Shown here one piece after another: positions 7,587 through 16,462 of a stretch of DNA of 44,885 nucleotides; within the stretch, counting starts at the first letter, position 1, and every line of letters starts with the position of its first letter. Below the pieces are notes generated by a model. The model searched no databases and was not told the DNA's origin. It saw only the letters and a program-made list of their open reading frames with translations. Source of the DNA: Paludibacteraceae bacterium (GTDB lineage Bacteria > Bacteroidota > Bacteroidia > Bacteroidales > Paludibacteraceae); the NCBI GenBank assembly GCA_017961765.1, contig JAGCWQ010000230.1, forward strand, positions 1 to 44,885. The letters run 5' to 3'. A program made the position numbers and the translations under genes.

Positions 7587-7904
7587 ATGAGTAAAAGAGA
7601 TACATTAGTTGAACTTGGGTTCGAGGACGCGATTGTTTTCGACAACCCTTCCTATGACGACGCAATCATTGGAACAAGCCACGACGACAGGGTGATTTAC
7701 TCTTTCGAAAAGATGGTGGAATGCCTGATGAAAGATGATGGTATGTCTTATGAAGAAGCCGTCGAATTCATTGAGTACAACACTCTCAGGGCAATACCGT
7801 ATTTCGGCCCGAATGCACCTATCGTTCTGATGAACGAAGACCAAATTGCTTTTGGAGAAGAAGTAGATGGACGAGAGAACGAGAATACTGGGGAAGCTGA
7901 CTGA
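7587..7904 (+). CDS. Hypothetical acidic protein
   Basis: 105 residues from ATG 7587 (MSKRDTLVELGF). A longer TTG-started frame would include the promoter and is rejected. The protein is acidic with a helix near 42-62 (MDGMSYEEAVEFIEYN-like) and ends in a disordered Glu/Asn tail. Its mRNA is predicted leaderless. Family not recognised, although 'DGMSYEEAVEF' helices are common in small Bacteroidota phage proteins. Confidence 0.7.
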   Translation: MSKRDTLVELGFEDAIVFDNPSYDDAIIGTSHDDRVIYSFEKMVECLMKDDGMSYEEAVEFIEYNTLRAIPYFGPNAPIVLMNEDQIAFGEEVDGRENENTGEAD

Positions 7905-8577
7905 CGATTACGTTCAAATGCTGTTTACAAACCGCCTTTACAGTCCAATTGTAGTGACGACGGCAGGTAAGTTGGAAAATTCTTCGTCAAAGGATGATGA
8001 CGAACTTTTTGAACGCCTGCAAAAAAGGTTGGAAAACGAGCATTACGGAACGGACTATACCGCATTGAAAGGCGTGATTTTCGACCACTTGGAAATAATC
8101 AGAGAGTCACGTAGGAACAATTATTTCTCGTATGGCGGAGTGTTTGGCGATCAAAGAATCCGGCGCAACGTGATTTGGCTTAACAGCGACAGGTCGCTCG
8201 AAGTCAGGAAACGAGAGTTGGATAGGTACATTGACCGGTGTGCTGATTTTGCCAACCGTGAGCCGAAAAAGGAAGAAATACACCTCCCAGGCATTACGGT
8301 TATGAAAGATGAATGGGAGCCAAATCTCGCTCGTTTTGATTATTCGGACAGGTGCAAGGGACGATCAACAAGGCAGGCTGACGAATATATTCAGAAGTTC
8401 ATTGATTTGAAACCCGGTGAGTATATCGAGGTTTTGGACCACTATGAGTGCGGTAACGTAGGGCAGGCGAACAACTTCTTGTGCAGAACAATCTGCGGAA
8501 GATTGGAAAAAGAATACGGGCTTAAATTCTACGTTCATCGTGGAAATGCCCCAAGAATAGTTAAAATCGAAAAATAA
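7867..8577 (+). CDS. Hypothetical protein
   Basis: 236 residues if started at 7867, overlapping the previous gene by 38 bases; ATG 7918 (13 bases after that gene's stop) is an equally reasonable start giving 219 residues. The C-terminal part (about 165-236) has an alternating strand/helix pattern with EYIEVLDHYECGNVGQANNF. No catalytic motif recognised. The last base of its stop is the first base of the ADP-ribosylglycohydrolase gene. Confidence 0.65.
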   Translation: MDERTRILGKLTDDYVQMLFTNRLYSPIVVTTAGKLENSSSKDDDELFERLQKRLENEHYGTDYTALKGVIFDHLEIIRESRRNNYFSYGGVFGDQRIRRNVIWLNSDRSLEVRKRELDRYIDRCADFANREPKKEEIHLPGITVMKDEWEPNLARFDYSDRCKGRSTRQADEYIQKFIDLKPGEYIEVLDHYECGNVGQANNFLCRTICGRLEKEYGLKFYVHRGNAPRIVKIEK

Positions 8578-9416
8578 TGGGAAATTTCATTGGAGGAATA
8601 GCGGGAGACATCATAGGAAGTGTCTATGAGTGGCATAACGCAAAAGGAATGGACGACATCGAGTTGTTCCGTAACGGAGTCCGTTTCACTGACGATACCG
8701 TCCTTACCTGTGCCGTCGCTGATTGGCTGATGAATGACGAGAACCACACGTCAGAAGGTTTGGCGAACAGGCTCAGGTCGTTTGCGAGCACATACCCTTA
8801 TGCCGGTTACGGCGGTAAGTTCATGAAATGGTTCAAGGGCGACTCTATGGAACCGATAGGCTCGTTTGGAAACGGATCCGGAATGCGTGTGAGCTCGGTT
8901 GGCTACTATGCGAAGAGTTTGGAAGAGGCAATGTCTCTTGCCAAGGCTTCTGCCGAGGTGACGCATAACCACCCAGAGGGTATTAAGGGTGCACAGGCAA
9001 TTGCCGTGGCTGTGTTCATGGCGGTTGACGGATACGGTAAGGAAGCAATAAAGGAAGAAATAGAGAAAAGGTTCGGGTACGACTTGAACAAGCATGTTGC
9101 AGACTACGTTGAACTCGATTCGGAAGAAAACGTGGTCAGCCGTGCCCATAAGTTTGACGCTACCTGTCAGGTTACCGTGCCTGAGGCGATAGTCGCTTTT
9201 CTTGAAAGCACGGACTATGAGAGCGCAATCGAGCTGGCAATTATCATCGGCGGAGACTCAGATACAATCGCTGATATGGCGGGTGCGATAGCGGGTGCAT
9301 ACTACGGTGTGCCGCAGTGGATAGGAAATATGGCGATGTCGTTGCTTCCTGAGGATCTTTTTATGACTGTCAGAGATTTTGAGACGTTTGCCACAAACAG
9401 AAGGTACGAGAAATAG
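8577..9416 (+). CDS. ADP-ribosylglycohydrolase (DraG/ARH family)
   Basis: 279 residues, full family length. N-terminal GGIAGDIIGSVYEW, then the metal-binding FTDDT (37-41), NGSGMRVSSVGYYA, THNHPEGIKGAQAIA and the C-terminal GGDSDTIADMAGAIAGAYYG are all canonical for the dinuclear-Mg ADP-ribosylglycohydrolase fold, and the acidic ligands are intact. The family removes ADP-ribose from proteins or nucleic acids. In a phage this could reverse ADP-ribosylation imposed by host defence toxins or by phage enzymes. It shares a neighbourhood with a macro-domain protein and a DUF2829/Tad2-like protein. Confidence 0.92.
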   Translation: MGNFIGGIAGDIIGSVYEWHNAKGMDDIELFRNGVRFTDDTVLTCAVADWLMNDENHTSEGLANRLRSFASTYPYAGYGGKFMKWFKGDSMEPIGSFGNGSGMRVSSVGYYAKSLEEAMSLAKASAEVTHNHPEGIKGAQAIAVAVFMAVDGYGKEAIKEEIEKRFGYDLNKHVADYVELDSEENVVSRAHKFDATCQVTVPEAIVAFLESTDYESAIELAIIIGGDSDTIADMAGAIAGAYYGVPQWIGNMAMSLLPEDLFMTVRDFETFATNRRYEK

Positions 9417-9417
9417 T

Positions 9418-10557
9418 ATGGGTATTGAAACAAAACTCAACTACGACGACGTTACTATCGTACCGAGCGTTGTTACTGACATTTGCAGCCGTTCTACTTG
9501 TTGGCCGTATGACGAGAATGGGTATCTGCCTATTTTCGCAAGTTGCATGAGTTCCGTCGTGTCAATCGAGAACACAAAGGATTTTAACCGTGCAAAAATC
9601 AGGACAGTCATACCGAGAAGTTATCCCGTAAAGGAGAGGCTGAAATATCTCGAGCACCTTAGCGGCCCCAACTTCGTCGCTTTTTCGCTGAACGAAGTCA
9701 AGGAACTGTTCTGCGAGCACATGTTTATACCTCCGTCTATGGTAGACGAAGAACGCCCGCTGAAAATCTGCATTGATCTTGCGAACGGCCACATGAGGTG
9801 CCTGCTGTCCACCGTAAAATGTATCAAGGATCTGTATGGGAACAAGATACGGATTATGACGGGCAACATAGCGAACCCGAAAACGTATGAGGAGTACGAA
9901 AAAGTCGGCGTAGATTATGTTCGTGTTTCCATAGGTACGGGCAACGTTTGCAGCACGTCTTCAAACACGGCGGTACACTATCCGGCGTTCAGCCTTCTCA
10001 AAGAAATCTATGAGATAAAGGAACGGATAAACGGGAAGTGCAAGGTGATTGCCGACGGTGGCATACGCGGTTACAGAGACATTCAAAAAGCCCTTATTTA
10101 CGCCGATTACGTTATGATTGGCAGTCTGTTCAATAAGGCGATAGAAAGTGCGGGAAAAACGACTTATGGCACCTTCTATTGGAACGTACGTGGTAAGAAG
10201 ATAGCCCGTCCGCTGAAGACGCTCCTGTATTTCGGGCGAGAAGTTCCTAAGGATAAATATGAGGAGGTTTATAAACTCGTTAAAGCCGGAAAACTCACCG
10301 TATGGAAGGAGAATTTCGGAATGAGCACCAAGATAGCACAGAGCATTATCAACGAAGCGAACAGCATCGAGACGAAGAAACTGAAAACTTCCGAAGGATT
10401 GCTGAAATATCAGAAGGTGGAGTTCGACCTTATGGGTTGGACTGAAAACGAGATAGACTATCTTTGCTCGGCAATGAGTTACACGAACTCGAAGAACCTT
10501 GCTGAGTACAAGAATTCAGAGTGGGCAAGAATAACCAATATTAGATACAATAACTAA
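9418..10557 (+). CDS. IMP dehydrogenase / GMP reductase-like TIM-barrel enzyme
   Basis: 379 residues from ATG 9418, two bases after the previous stop. It matches the IMPDH/GMPR barrel: YDDVTIVPS at the N-terminus, PIFASCMSSV, a loop with IGTGNVCSTSS (Cys 178 at the catalytic-Cys position), then the phosphate-binding VIADGGIRGYRDIQKAL and YVMIGSLF. There is no CBS insert, which fits GMP reductase or a minimal IMPDH. The Cys loop departs from the usual GxGSxCxT, so the exact substrate is uncertain. A role in guanine nucleotide balance during infection is likely. Confidence 0.8.
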   Translation: MGIETKLNYDDVTIVPSVVTDICSRSTCWPYDENGYLPIFASCMSSVVSIENTKDFNRAKIRTVIPRSYPVKERLKYLEHLSGPNFVAFSLNEVKELFCEHMFIPPSMVDEERPLKICIDLANGHMRCLLSTVKCIKDLYGNKIRIMTGNIANPKTYEEYEKVGVDYVRVSIGTGNVCSTSSNTAVHYPAFSLLKEIYEIKERINGKCKVIADGGIRGYRDIQKALIYADYVMIGSLFNKAIESAGKTTYGTFYWNVRGKKIARPLKTLLYFGREVPKDKYEEVYKLVKAGKLTVWKENFGMSTKIAQSIINEANSIETKKLKTSEGLLKYQKVEFDLMGWTENEIDYLCSAMSYTNSKNLAEYKNSEWARITNIRYNN

Positions 10558-10558
10558 A

Positions 10559-11113
10559 ATGATGACATTTAGCGAAGCGCTTGACGCCATGAAACTTGGC
10601 GAAAAGGTTACAAGAAACAGGTGGAGCAGGGGTTCTTTCGTATGGCTGAAACCCCCGACAATGGTCAAGGAAGAGTGGTGCAAAGACGAAATCCTGAAGG
10701 ATATCGCTCATAGGAACGGAGGTTCTGTGTATGCGCACGGGACATTCTGCAGACTGTATGGTGCCATTAGCGAACTGATGGAGAGCGACAGTATTCTTAC
10801 GGGTTGGGTTCCAAGCGTGGACGACATACTCGCCGAAGACTGGGACTTTTTCAGCATCAAGCCGGTTGTCGACTTTGTTCCAACCGAGGAAGAAGAGATT
10901 GATTGGGATAACCTTCCGCCGGAGGACAGGGTTTCCGAAGAAGACCTTGACTACCTTGACGCAAGGGACAAGGGATTTCTCGACGGTTTGAACGACGTGA
11001 TTAACAAGAAAATCGAGGGTGCTATCAGAACCGGCGACGTAAACGCGTTGAAAAGCATGAGAGAGTCGTTGGGTATTTCGGACCAGGAAGTAGGAGGGTT
11101 CAGGCATGCTTGA
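10559..11113 (+). CDS. DUF2829 (Tad2-like) protein, probable anti-Thoeris signal sponge, with C-terminal extension
   Basis: 184 residues. Residues 1-100 match the DUF2829 plan: MTFSEALDAMKLGEKVTRNR with the conserved Arg-x-x-Trp, FVWLKPP, and the closing DDILAEDWDFF. Tad2, the founding anti-Thoeris member of DUF2829, sequesters cyclic ADP-ribose-type signals made by Thoeris TIR proteins. Here the domain carries an insert between the halves and an 80-residue acidic C-terminal extension ending in a helical segment. An ATG immediately after the first (10562) could also serve. Fold assignment is good; the anti-defence function is inferred from the family. Confidence 0.8.
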   Translation: MMTFSEALDAMKLGEKVTRNRWSRGSFVWLKPPTMVKEEWCKDEILKDIAHRNGGSVYAHGTFCRLYGAISELMESDSILTGWVPSVDDILAEDWDFFSIKPVVDFVPTEEEEIDWDNLPPEDRVSEEDLDYLDARDKGFLDGLNDVINKKIEGAIRTGDVNALKSMRESLGISDQEVGGFRHA

Positions 11114-11783
11114 GGTAACTAACGTAAACGTATACGACCTTAAAGAGTCCGTTATCGCTTGCCGAAACGCAATGCGTACGGAGCCGCCTCAGTACACCGA
11201 AGAAGAGTTCGAGAAAAGCCTCGAGCGGGCGAAGAAGTTGGTTCATGCCACCGAAAGCAGCCCTATGGTTAAGTGTCACGACAACTTCCTTACGGGCATT
11301 CGGGTTTCCTTCGATTTGAAATACACACAGTATATCACGAAGCAGTTCCAACGCTACCATTGGTTCGACTACGTTTCTAGCAGTTCGATGATGCATCGCC
11401 TCGTAAAAATGGACGCCGACGGGATATGTAACAAATATGTTTCAAAGACTTCTGTCGAGCAGTTGCAGAAGGATATTGACGAGTACAATGAGATTGCGTC
11501 TATGGAGTATTACCCCGGTGAAGGGAACCCGTTGGCATTCGAACTTAGGGACGGAACAGTCCTTATCGCAGAGACGAAGGGCGACGCATTGTACTACGCC
11601 TATATGAAGTGTATCAGCGACTGCCCTATGGGTGCGGAACTGTTCGTGCGTGTGTCCACCAACTACAAGCAACTCCAAACAATCTACCATCAGCGTAAAG
11701 ATCACAAGTTGAAGGAAGACTGGGGTGAATTTCGTAAATTTGTCGAAAACCTTCCCTACGCCAAAGAGTTTATCACCGGGTAG
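11106..11783 (+). CDS. ThyX-like (flavin-dependent thymidylate synthase-related) protein
   Basis: 225 residues; overlaps the DUF2829 gene by 8 bases. Residues 76-98 contain YITKQFQRYHWFDYVSSSSM followed by MHR, which parallels the ThyX RHR...S...R signature in divergent form. The C-terminus has RVSTNYKQLQTIYHQRKDHK and a final helix with LPYAKEFI, where ThyX has its dUMP-contact helix. This would make dTMP from dUMP using flavin, complementing the dUTPase at 35 kb. The signature is degenerate and the insert atypical, so the catalytic claim is tentative. Confidence 0.5.
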   Translation: MLEVTNVNVYDLKESVIACRNAMRTEPPQYTEEEFEKSLERAKKLVHATESSPMVKCHDNFLTGIRVSFDLKYTQYITKQFQRYHWFDYVSSSSMMHRLVKMDADGICNKYVSKTSVEQLQKDIDEYNEIASMEYYPGEGNPLAFELRDGTVLIAETKGDALYYAYMKCISDCPMGAELFVRVSTNYKQLQTIYHQRKDHKLKEDWGEFRKFVENLPYAKEFITG

Positions 11784-11800
11784 GGAGAATAAAATTTCAA

Positions 11801-12148
11801 ATGGAAGAGAAAACAATCAACTTCAAGGAAGTGCCCGTCTGTTATTCACAGCAGACAATCGTAAAAATCCTCAAAGAGGTGAAGTACCACTTCGAGCCGA
11901 TTATTGATTACGAAAACACGCAGTTCGTCTGCGTTACTGAAATCAAGGAGGACGATATTATCAAGAGCGTTCTTAAATTCTTCGGCTTCAAGGTGAAAGA
12001 CAAGTATCGCAAATGTACCCTTGCACTCACCATTTGTGGGAATACTCCGGGACAGCCGATAGTCGAACCTATGGTGTTCACGAGGGATGATGTGGAGCGT
12101 GTGTTACGCGATGTTCCGGAAAATTATACGGGAGAAAAAACACTGTAA
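11801..12148 (+). CDS. Hypothetical protein
   Basis: 115 residues with mixed alpha/beta character (TIVKILKEVKYHFEPIID, then CTLALTICGN) and a C-terminal segment DDVERVLRDVPENY. No recognised family. It shares the operon with the small gene 3 bases downstream. Confidence 0.65.
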   Translation: MEEKTINFKEVPVCYSQQTIVKILKEVKYHFEPIIDYENTQFVCVTEIKEDDIIKSVLKFFGFKVKDKYRKCTLALTICGNTPGQPIVEPMVFTRDDVERVLRDVPENYTGEKTL

Positions 12149-12150
12149 CG

Positions 12151-12402
12151 ATGAAAGTAGAAGTAAAAGAAGTTTGCAACGCAATCGACAGGTTCCTGGG
12201 TCTTGACCCGGAAGGCGAGTTGAGGGTGGCGGTTTCATACGATGACGCCGACATTACTTACGATAACACGATACGTAAGATACTTGGGTGGTCCCTCGTG
12301 TCTTACGATACCGTCACCGGAAAAATCACTCCGGTACAGGATTTCACAAATTTGAAAGATTTGTTCCTGTATGCAATAAAAAATCTCGATTTTGTCGAAT
12401 AA
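12151..12402 (+). CDS. Small hypothetical protein
   Basis: 83 residues, acidic, alpha/beta in appearance (VCNAIDRFLGLDPEGELRVA). Last gene before the dnaK promoter. No family recognised. Confidence 0.6.
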   Translation: MKVEVKEVCNAIDRFLGLDPEGELRVAVSYDDADITYDNTIRKILGWSLVSYDTVTGKITPVQDFTNLKDLFLYAIKNLDFVE

Positions 12403-12408
12403 TTTTTG

Positions 12409-12416
12409 TATATTTG
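12409..12416 (+). promoter_or_regulatory. Host-type promoter core TATATTTG upstream of dnaK
   Basis: TATATTTG preceded by TTTTTG, 31 bases before ATG 12448; TTTG upstream near 12391 is a possible -33 element. Unlike several other genes here, dnaK would have a real A-rich leader. Confidence 0.75.
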
Positions 12417-12447
12417 CGTTTGCAACAGAAAATATATTACAAAACAT

Positions 12448-14298
12448 ATGGGAAAAGTTATTGGAATTGACTTGGGCAGCACCCTCTCAGAGGTGGCTGT
12501 CGTAGAGGGCGGAAAACCTACGATTATCGTGAATGAAGATGGCGGAAGAACTACGCCGTCCGTAGTTTCGCTTAAGGGTGGAGAGAGAAAAGTCGGTGCT
12601 TCTGCGAAGCGTCAGGCTCTCACCAACCCGAAAGAGACAATCGTCCTTATCAAGCGTTTCATGGGCGGAACCTATGACGAGGTTAAGGACAACATTTCTC
12701 ACGTACAGTACGACGTGAAGGAAGTTAATGGATACCCGAAAGTGGTTGTCGAAGGCAAGGAGTACAGCCCGGAAGAGATTTCTTCCATGATTCTCGCCAA
12801 GTTGAAGGCAAACGCTGAGGCATATCTCGGTACGAAGGTGACGGACGCCGTTATCACGGTACCTGCATTCTTCGGAAATGAGGCACGTGAAGCGACGAAG
12901 AAAGCCGGCGAGATTGCCGGACTGAATGTCTTGCGTATCATTGCAGAGCCTACCGCCGCAATCCTTGCGTCAGGCATTGACCTGAGCAAGGACGGAAAGT
13001 ACATGGTGGTTGACTACGGCGGAAGTACGCTCGACTTCTCCGTTGCTGACATATCCGAAAAGGTGGTTGAAATTCTTTCTTCCTACGGTGACGTTTACTG
13101 TGGCGGTAGCGATCTCGACAAACTGTTGGTTGCTTGGATTGTTTCTGAATTCAAGTCATCCAACGGTGTTGATCTGACGAAGGACACTCTTGCAATGCCT
13201 CGTATCTATGAGGCCGCTGAGCAGGCTAAACTCGACTTGTCCAACACCGTATCAACGGAAATCAACCTCCCGTACATTACGGCGGATAACGGACAACCGC
13301 TCCATCTGAAAATGACCCTCACCAGGGCCAAGTTCGAACAGATTATCGATGGCGAAATCAAGAAGGTAATGAACTGCGGTAAGGAAGCCCTGAACAAGGC
13401 TAAACTCAACTCGAAGGATCTTAACGGTATTCTTCTCGTCGGCGGTTCTACACGTATTCCTTACGTTCAGGAGCAACTCGAGAAGACGTTTGGCGTTCCT
13501 CTCATTAAGACGGCGAACCCGGACGAGTGCGTTGCTTGCGGTGCGGCTGTTCAGGCTGATATCCTTGGTGGCGGTAGTAACGATATCTTGCTTTTGGACG
13601 TGACTCCCCTCAATCTTGGTATCGAGACGCTTGGTGGCGTGATGACGAACCTCATTGAGGCGAACACTTCAATCCCGGCAAAGAAGTCGCAGATTTTCTC
13701 AACTGCGGTTGACAATCAGCCCGGTGTGGAAGTGAAGGTTCTTCAGGGTAACCGTCCTATGGCAAAGGACAACAAGACGATTGGCGTTTTCCATCTTGAC
13801 GGTATCGCTCCTGCTCCTGCACACGTTCCTCAGATTGAGGTTACGTTCGATATGGACGCGAACGGAATCCTTACGGTTTCCGCAGTCGATAAGGCGACGG
13901 GCAAGGAGCAACACATTACCATCGAGTCTAAGGGCGGACTGTCCGATGACGAAATCGAGCGTATGAAGAAGGAAGCCGAAGAGTTTGCCGAGGCGGACAA
14001 GAAGGCTAAGGAGGAGGCTGACAAGATTAACTCGGCGGAGTCAATCGCATTCCAAACCGAGAAATCACTCGAACAGTTCGGTGACAAGGTTACCGAGGAT
14101 GAGAAGAAGGAAATAACTGAACTTGCCGAAGCATTGAGAGAGGCGGCGAAAGAGAAGGACATCGAGAAGATGGACGAGAAGGCAAAGGAACTTGAGCAAA
14201 AGTGGACACCTATCGTCACAAGAATCTACTCGGAGACAAACGGGGGAAATCCAACGGATCCGTTCAGCCAGTTCACAGGCGGGGCGAAACCAGAGTAA
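12448..14298 (+). CDS. dnaK: Hsp70 chaperone DnaK
   Basis: 616 residues from ATG 12448 ([11 protein letters not shown]). The nucleotide-binding domain has GIDLGSTLS (usually GIDLGTTNS), [32 protein letters not shown], a phosphate-2 loop around [14 protein letters not shown], and [13 protein letters not shown]. The substrate-binding domain (about 380-500) includes [16 protein letters not shown] and the helical lid follows to 600. The C-terminus ends GGAKPE with no EEVD-like tail. Full length with ATPase motifs intact. The window also encodes DnaJ, but no GrpE was seen, so it presumably borrows the host exchange factor. Terminated at 14333. Confidence 0.97.
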   Translation: MGKVIGIDLGSTLSEVAVVEGGKPTIIVNEDGGRTTPSVVSLKGGERKVGASAKRQALTNPKETIVLIKRFMGGTYDEVKDNISHVQYDVKEVNGYPKVVVEGKEYSPEEISSMILAKLKANAEAYLGTKVTDAVITVPAFFGNEAREATKKAGEIAGLNVLRIIAEPTAAILASGIDLSKDGKYMVVDYGGSTLDFSVADISEKVVEILSSYGDVYCGGSDLDKLLVAWIVSEFKSSNGVDLTKDTLAMPRIYEAAEQAKLDLSNTVSTEINLPYITADNGQPLHLKMTLTRAKFEQIIDGEIKKVMNCGKEALNKAKLNSKDLNGILLVGGSTRIPYVQEQLEKTFGVPLIKTANPDECVACGAAVQADILGGGSNDILLLDVTPLNLGIETLGGVMTNLIEANTSIPAKKSQIFSTAVDNQPGVEVKVLQGNRPMAKDNKTIGVFHLDGIAPAPAHVPQIEVTFDMDANGILTVSAVDKATGKEQHITIESKGGLSDDEIERMKKEAEEFAEADKKAKEEADKINSAESIAFQTEKSLEQFGDKVTEDEKKEITELAEALREAAKEKDIEKMDEKAKELEQKWTPIVTRIYSETNGGNPTDPFSQFTGGAKPE

Positions 14299-14332
14299 AC
14301 CCCTGAATTCTTTCATTCGTGTATCTATTTTT

Positions 14333-14367
14333 CTACGGCTGTTTTCAAAAATAGCCGTAGTTTTTTT
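14333..14367 (+). terminator. Rho-independent terminator after dnaK
   Basis: Long stem from CTACGGCTG to TAGCCGTAG, extended by T/A pairs to about 12 bp with one G-U pair, followed by seven T residues that lead into the next promoter core. Confidence 0.9.
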
Positions 14368-14368
14368 G

Positions 14369-14376
14369 TAAATTTG
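14369..14376 (+). promoter_or_regulatory. Host-type promoter core TAAATTTG
   Basis: TAAATTTG ends 4 bases before ATG 14381 and directly follows the dnaK terminator T-run; the transcript should be leaderless. Confidence 0.7.
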
Positions 14377-14380
14377 CGAT

Positions 14381-15238
14381 ATGGAAAAAGTGACATTCAA
14401 ATACGAAATCGGGCAGATGGTCACGTTGACTCACTGTCCGTCGTTTGACAACATGCAGCTTGGAAAATATGTCTACGAGCATGATTTCAAGCCAAAAGAC
14501 TATAAGGTGGCATCTTACTTTTACAGGGTAGATGAAGAAGGAAACACGTCTATTCGATATCAGTTGGATGCTTATCTTGACGAGTACATTCAGTATCACA
14601 ACAGGATACCTGAAGAACACCTTGAAGGCGAGTTGCATGAGCATACCGAGGAAATAGATTTTCACGATGTTCACGGAAACCCCATATCCATTGGGGATTA
14701 CGCGTATTCAGGAATTTACTATGGTTCGCCTGACAATTATTATGTAAGCCCGAATTTCACATTCGCAAGACAAATGCAGATAATCGGGTTCGAGTACTCG
14801 AACAAAGGGACTTTTTATGTGGACGGGGTAGTAAATAAAAACGTATCAAATACTGCGTTATGTCGTCAGATAGATCCGGAATACATAGGTAGGCACAAGT
14901 ACACCGAAACACTCGGTCTTATGGTAAAAGCCACAGACGAAAAATTCGTCGAGGATTACGTGAATGGCTGCAAGATGCATAGGTTCAATCCAACGGTTGA
15001 CAGATATGGCGACCATCACGAGGAATGGCTGAAAAAGTTGGGGGTATATGATGAGGTGTGCAAACTTTACAAGAAACGCCCCGCAACGAAGAAAAAGACT
15101 ACGAAAACAGTAAAAACAGAGGCGGTGGTAAAAGATTGCTCAGGATACAAGGTTGCAGAAGAGGTACGTGCAATGCTCGCCGGTATGTCCGAAGAGGAGA
15201 AGGCGGAAATACTGAAGCAACTCACGAAAAAAAATTGA
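14381..15238 (+). CDS. Hypothetical protein with basic linker and C-terminal helical tail
   Basis: 285 residues. Residues 1-90 and 92-160 look like small beta-rich domains (DVHGNPISIGDYAYSG resembles an SH3-like barrel strand). A Lys/Thr-rich linker (about 232-246) leads to a C-terminal helix (EEVRAMLAGMSEEEKAEILK). No family recognised. Its own promoter sits 4 bases upstream. Confidence 0.7.
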   Translation: MEKVTFKYEIGQMVTLTHCPSFDNMQLGKYVYEHDFKPKDYKVASYFYRVDEEGNTSIRYQLDAYLDEYIQYHNRIPEEHLEGELHEHTEEIDFHDVHGNPISIGDYAYSGIYYGSPDNYYVSPNFTFARQMQIIGFEYSNKGTFYVDGVVNKNVSNTALCRQIDPEYIGRHKYTETLGLMVKATDEKFVEDYVNGCKMHRFNPTVDRYGDHHEEWLKKLGVYDEVCKLYKKRPATKKKTTKTVKTEAVVKDCSGYKVAEEVRAMLAGMSEEEKAEILKQLTKKN

Positions 15239-15262
15239 TTTTGAGAATAAATAATTTGTTAC

Positions 15263-15270
15263 TATATTTG
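15263..15270 (+). promoter_or_regulatory. Host-type promoter core TATATTTG
   Basis: TATATTTG ends only 2 bases before ATG 15273, so the mRNA would start at or just inside the codon; strong leaderless candidate. An alternative is that translation begins at a later codon. Confidence 0.7.
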
Positions 15271-15272
15271 CA

Positions 15273-15953
15273 ATGAAAAACAAAATTTGGTTTGTGAGTG
15301 ATGTTCATTTCAGTCATCCGGCTCAGTTGTATTTTCACCCAAAAAGAAGGGAACTGGCCGGCATCGACAAAGAGGAACTAACGACGTTGCCAAAAAAGGA
15401 ACTTTCCGTTATACAGGATGATTGGCTGATCAAACTGTGGAACGAAACGGTGAAAAGGGAAGATTGGGTATATTATATCGGAGATTTCTGCCTTGGTAAC
15501 AGGGAAAGGGCCGAATACATACTGAACAAACTCCACGGAAAGAAGTTTTTCATTCGTGGAAACCACGATAAGGCATTGAACGGCAACGAGAGGTTCCTCG
15601 AAGGATTGTGGGACATCAAGGAAGCCAAATTCAACCACGATCAGTACCCTTTCATTAAAGAAGGAGAAACGTTCTGCGTTGAGTTGTGCCACTATCCGTT
15701 GGTTGCATGGAACAGGCGTACTCACGGTTCGTGTCACGTCCACGGGCACACCCACGGCTCCACGGATAAGTTCAATGATGACTCGCTCGAACTACGTGTT
15801 GACGTCGGGCTCGACTCGAAACTCGCCAACTACGGGTTTGTGGATTTGGAAACATTGTACAACCATTTCCGATCAATAATCGAGAAACAGGGGTGCGAAA
15901 CGTTCCAAGAATACGCCGAATGGCTTATGGACAAACAAGGTTTTAGAATGTAA
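15273..15953 (+). CDS. Calcineurin-like metallophosphoesterase
   Basis: 226 residues with all five family motifs: SDVHFSH (Asp10, His12), YIGDF, RGNHDK, LCHYPL and HVHGHTHG. These bind two metal ions and hydrolyse phosphomono- or diesters. The size and the C-terminal motif resemble small phage and bacterial phosphoesterases acting on nucleotides or RNA ends. It opens the region that continues into the RNA-repair genes; a role in end processing is possible but not shown. Confidence 0.88.
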   Translation: MKNKIWFVSDVHFSHPAQLYFHPKRRELAGIDKEELTTLPKKELSVIQDDWLIKLWNETVKREDWVYYIGDFCLGNRERAEYILNKLHGKKFFIRGNHDKALNGNERFLEGLWDIKEAKFNHDQYPFIKEGETFCVELCHYPLVAWNRRTHGSCHVHGHTHGSTDKFNDDSLELRVDVGLDSKLANYGFVDLETLYNHFRSIIEKQGCETFQEYAEWLMDKQGFRM

Positions 15954-15964
15954 AGCATAGTATT

Positions 15965-16450
15965 ATGAACATTTTCGACAAAAGATTTCAGGCTTATCTA
16001 CGTGTAGCCGGAAAACTGAACTCCTACGTTTATCTTCGAGAGGACGAGAAAGGGAGGTATATCGAGTACGCTTTCAAGGAGGGCGCCCCGCATGACAACA
16101 GGTGTCTTGCCTGGTATGCGAAATCGCATCCGACTTATTCCGAGCGTCACGGCGGTTGGCCCACTCCGGAAATGAACTACGGGCTTCAGAAGGTAGACAA
16201 GATTTACAAACTGACCGCGTTTGACTGCGGACGTTCTTTTCTCGTACCTGAGGAGCGTTGTACGCCCGGTTCTCCTTGGAAAGATTGCCATTCTGCTAAG
16301 GATTGGCGATATGACGAGCCCTGCAAGTGTGCCTGCTGGTATCTTGAAACAATCAACGAGGATGAAATGGATTTCACCCTCAGAGCCGAACAAATCGACG
16401 AATATCTCAAGGTGTTAGCCGAACTCGGCGGAAAAGACGAAAAATTTTAA
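15965..16450 (+). CDS. Hypothetical Cys-containing protein
   Basis: 161 residues with several Cys (CLAWY, FDCGRSF, EERCTPGSPWKDCH, CKCACWYLE) that might bind metal, plus many aromatic residues. Downstream of the phosphoesterase by 11 bases. No family recognised. Confidence 0.65.
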   Translation: MNIFDKRFQAYLRVAGKLNSYVYLREDEKGRYIEYAFKEGAPHDNRCLAWYAKSHPTYSERHGGWPTPEMNYGLQKVDKIYKLTAFDCGRSFLVPEERCTPGSPWKDCHSAKDWRYDEPCKCACWYLETINEDEMDFTLRAEQIDEYLKVLAELGGKDEKF

Positions 16451-16462
16451 ATCAATACAGTT

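Noticed and set aside
12448-14298. Bacterial chromosomal origin of the window, given dnaK, dnaJ and clpP
   Set aside because: These genes are embedded among RNA ligases, DUF3310, fibre genes, a phage sigma factor and dense overlapping small ORFs; the layout is that of a phage.
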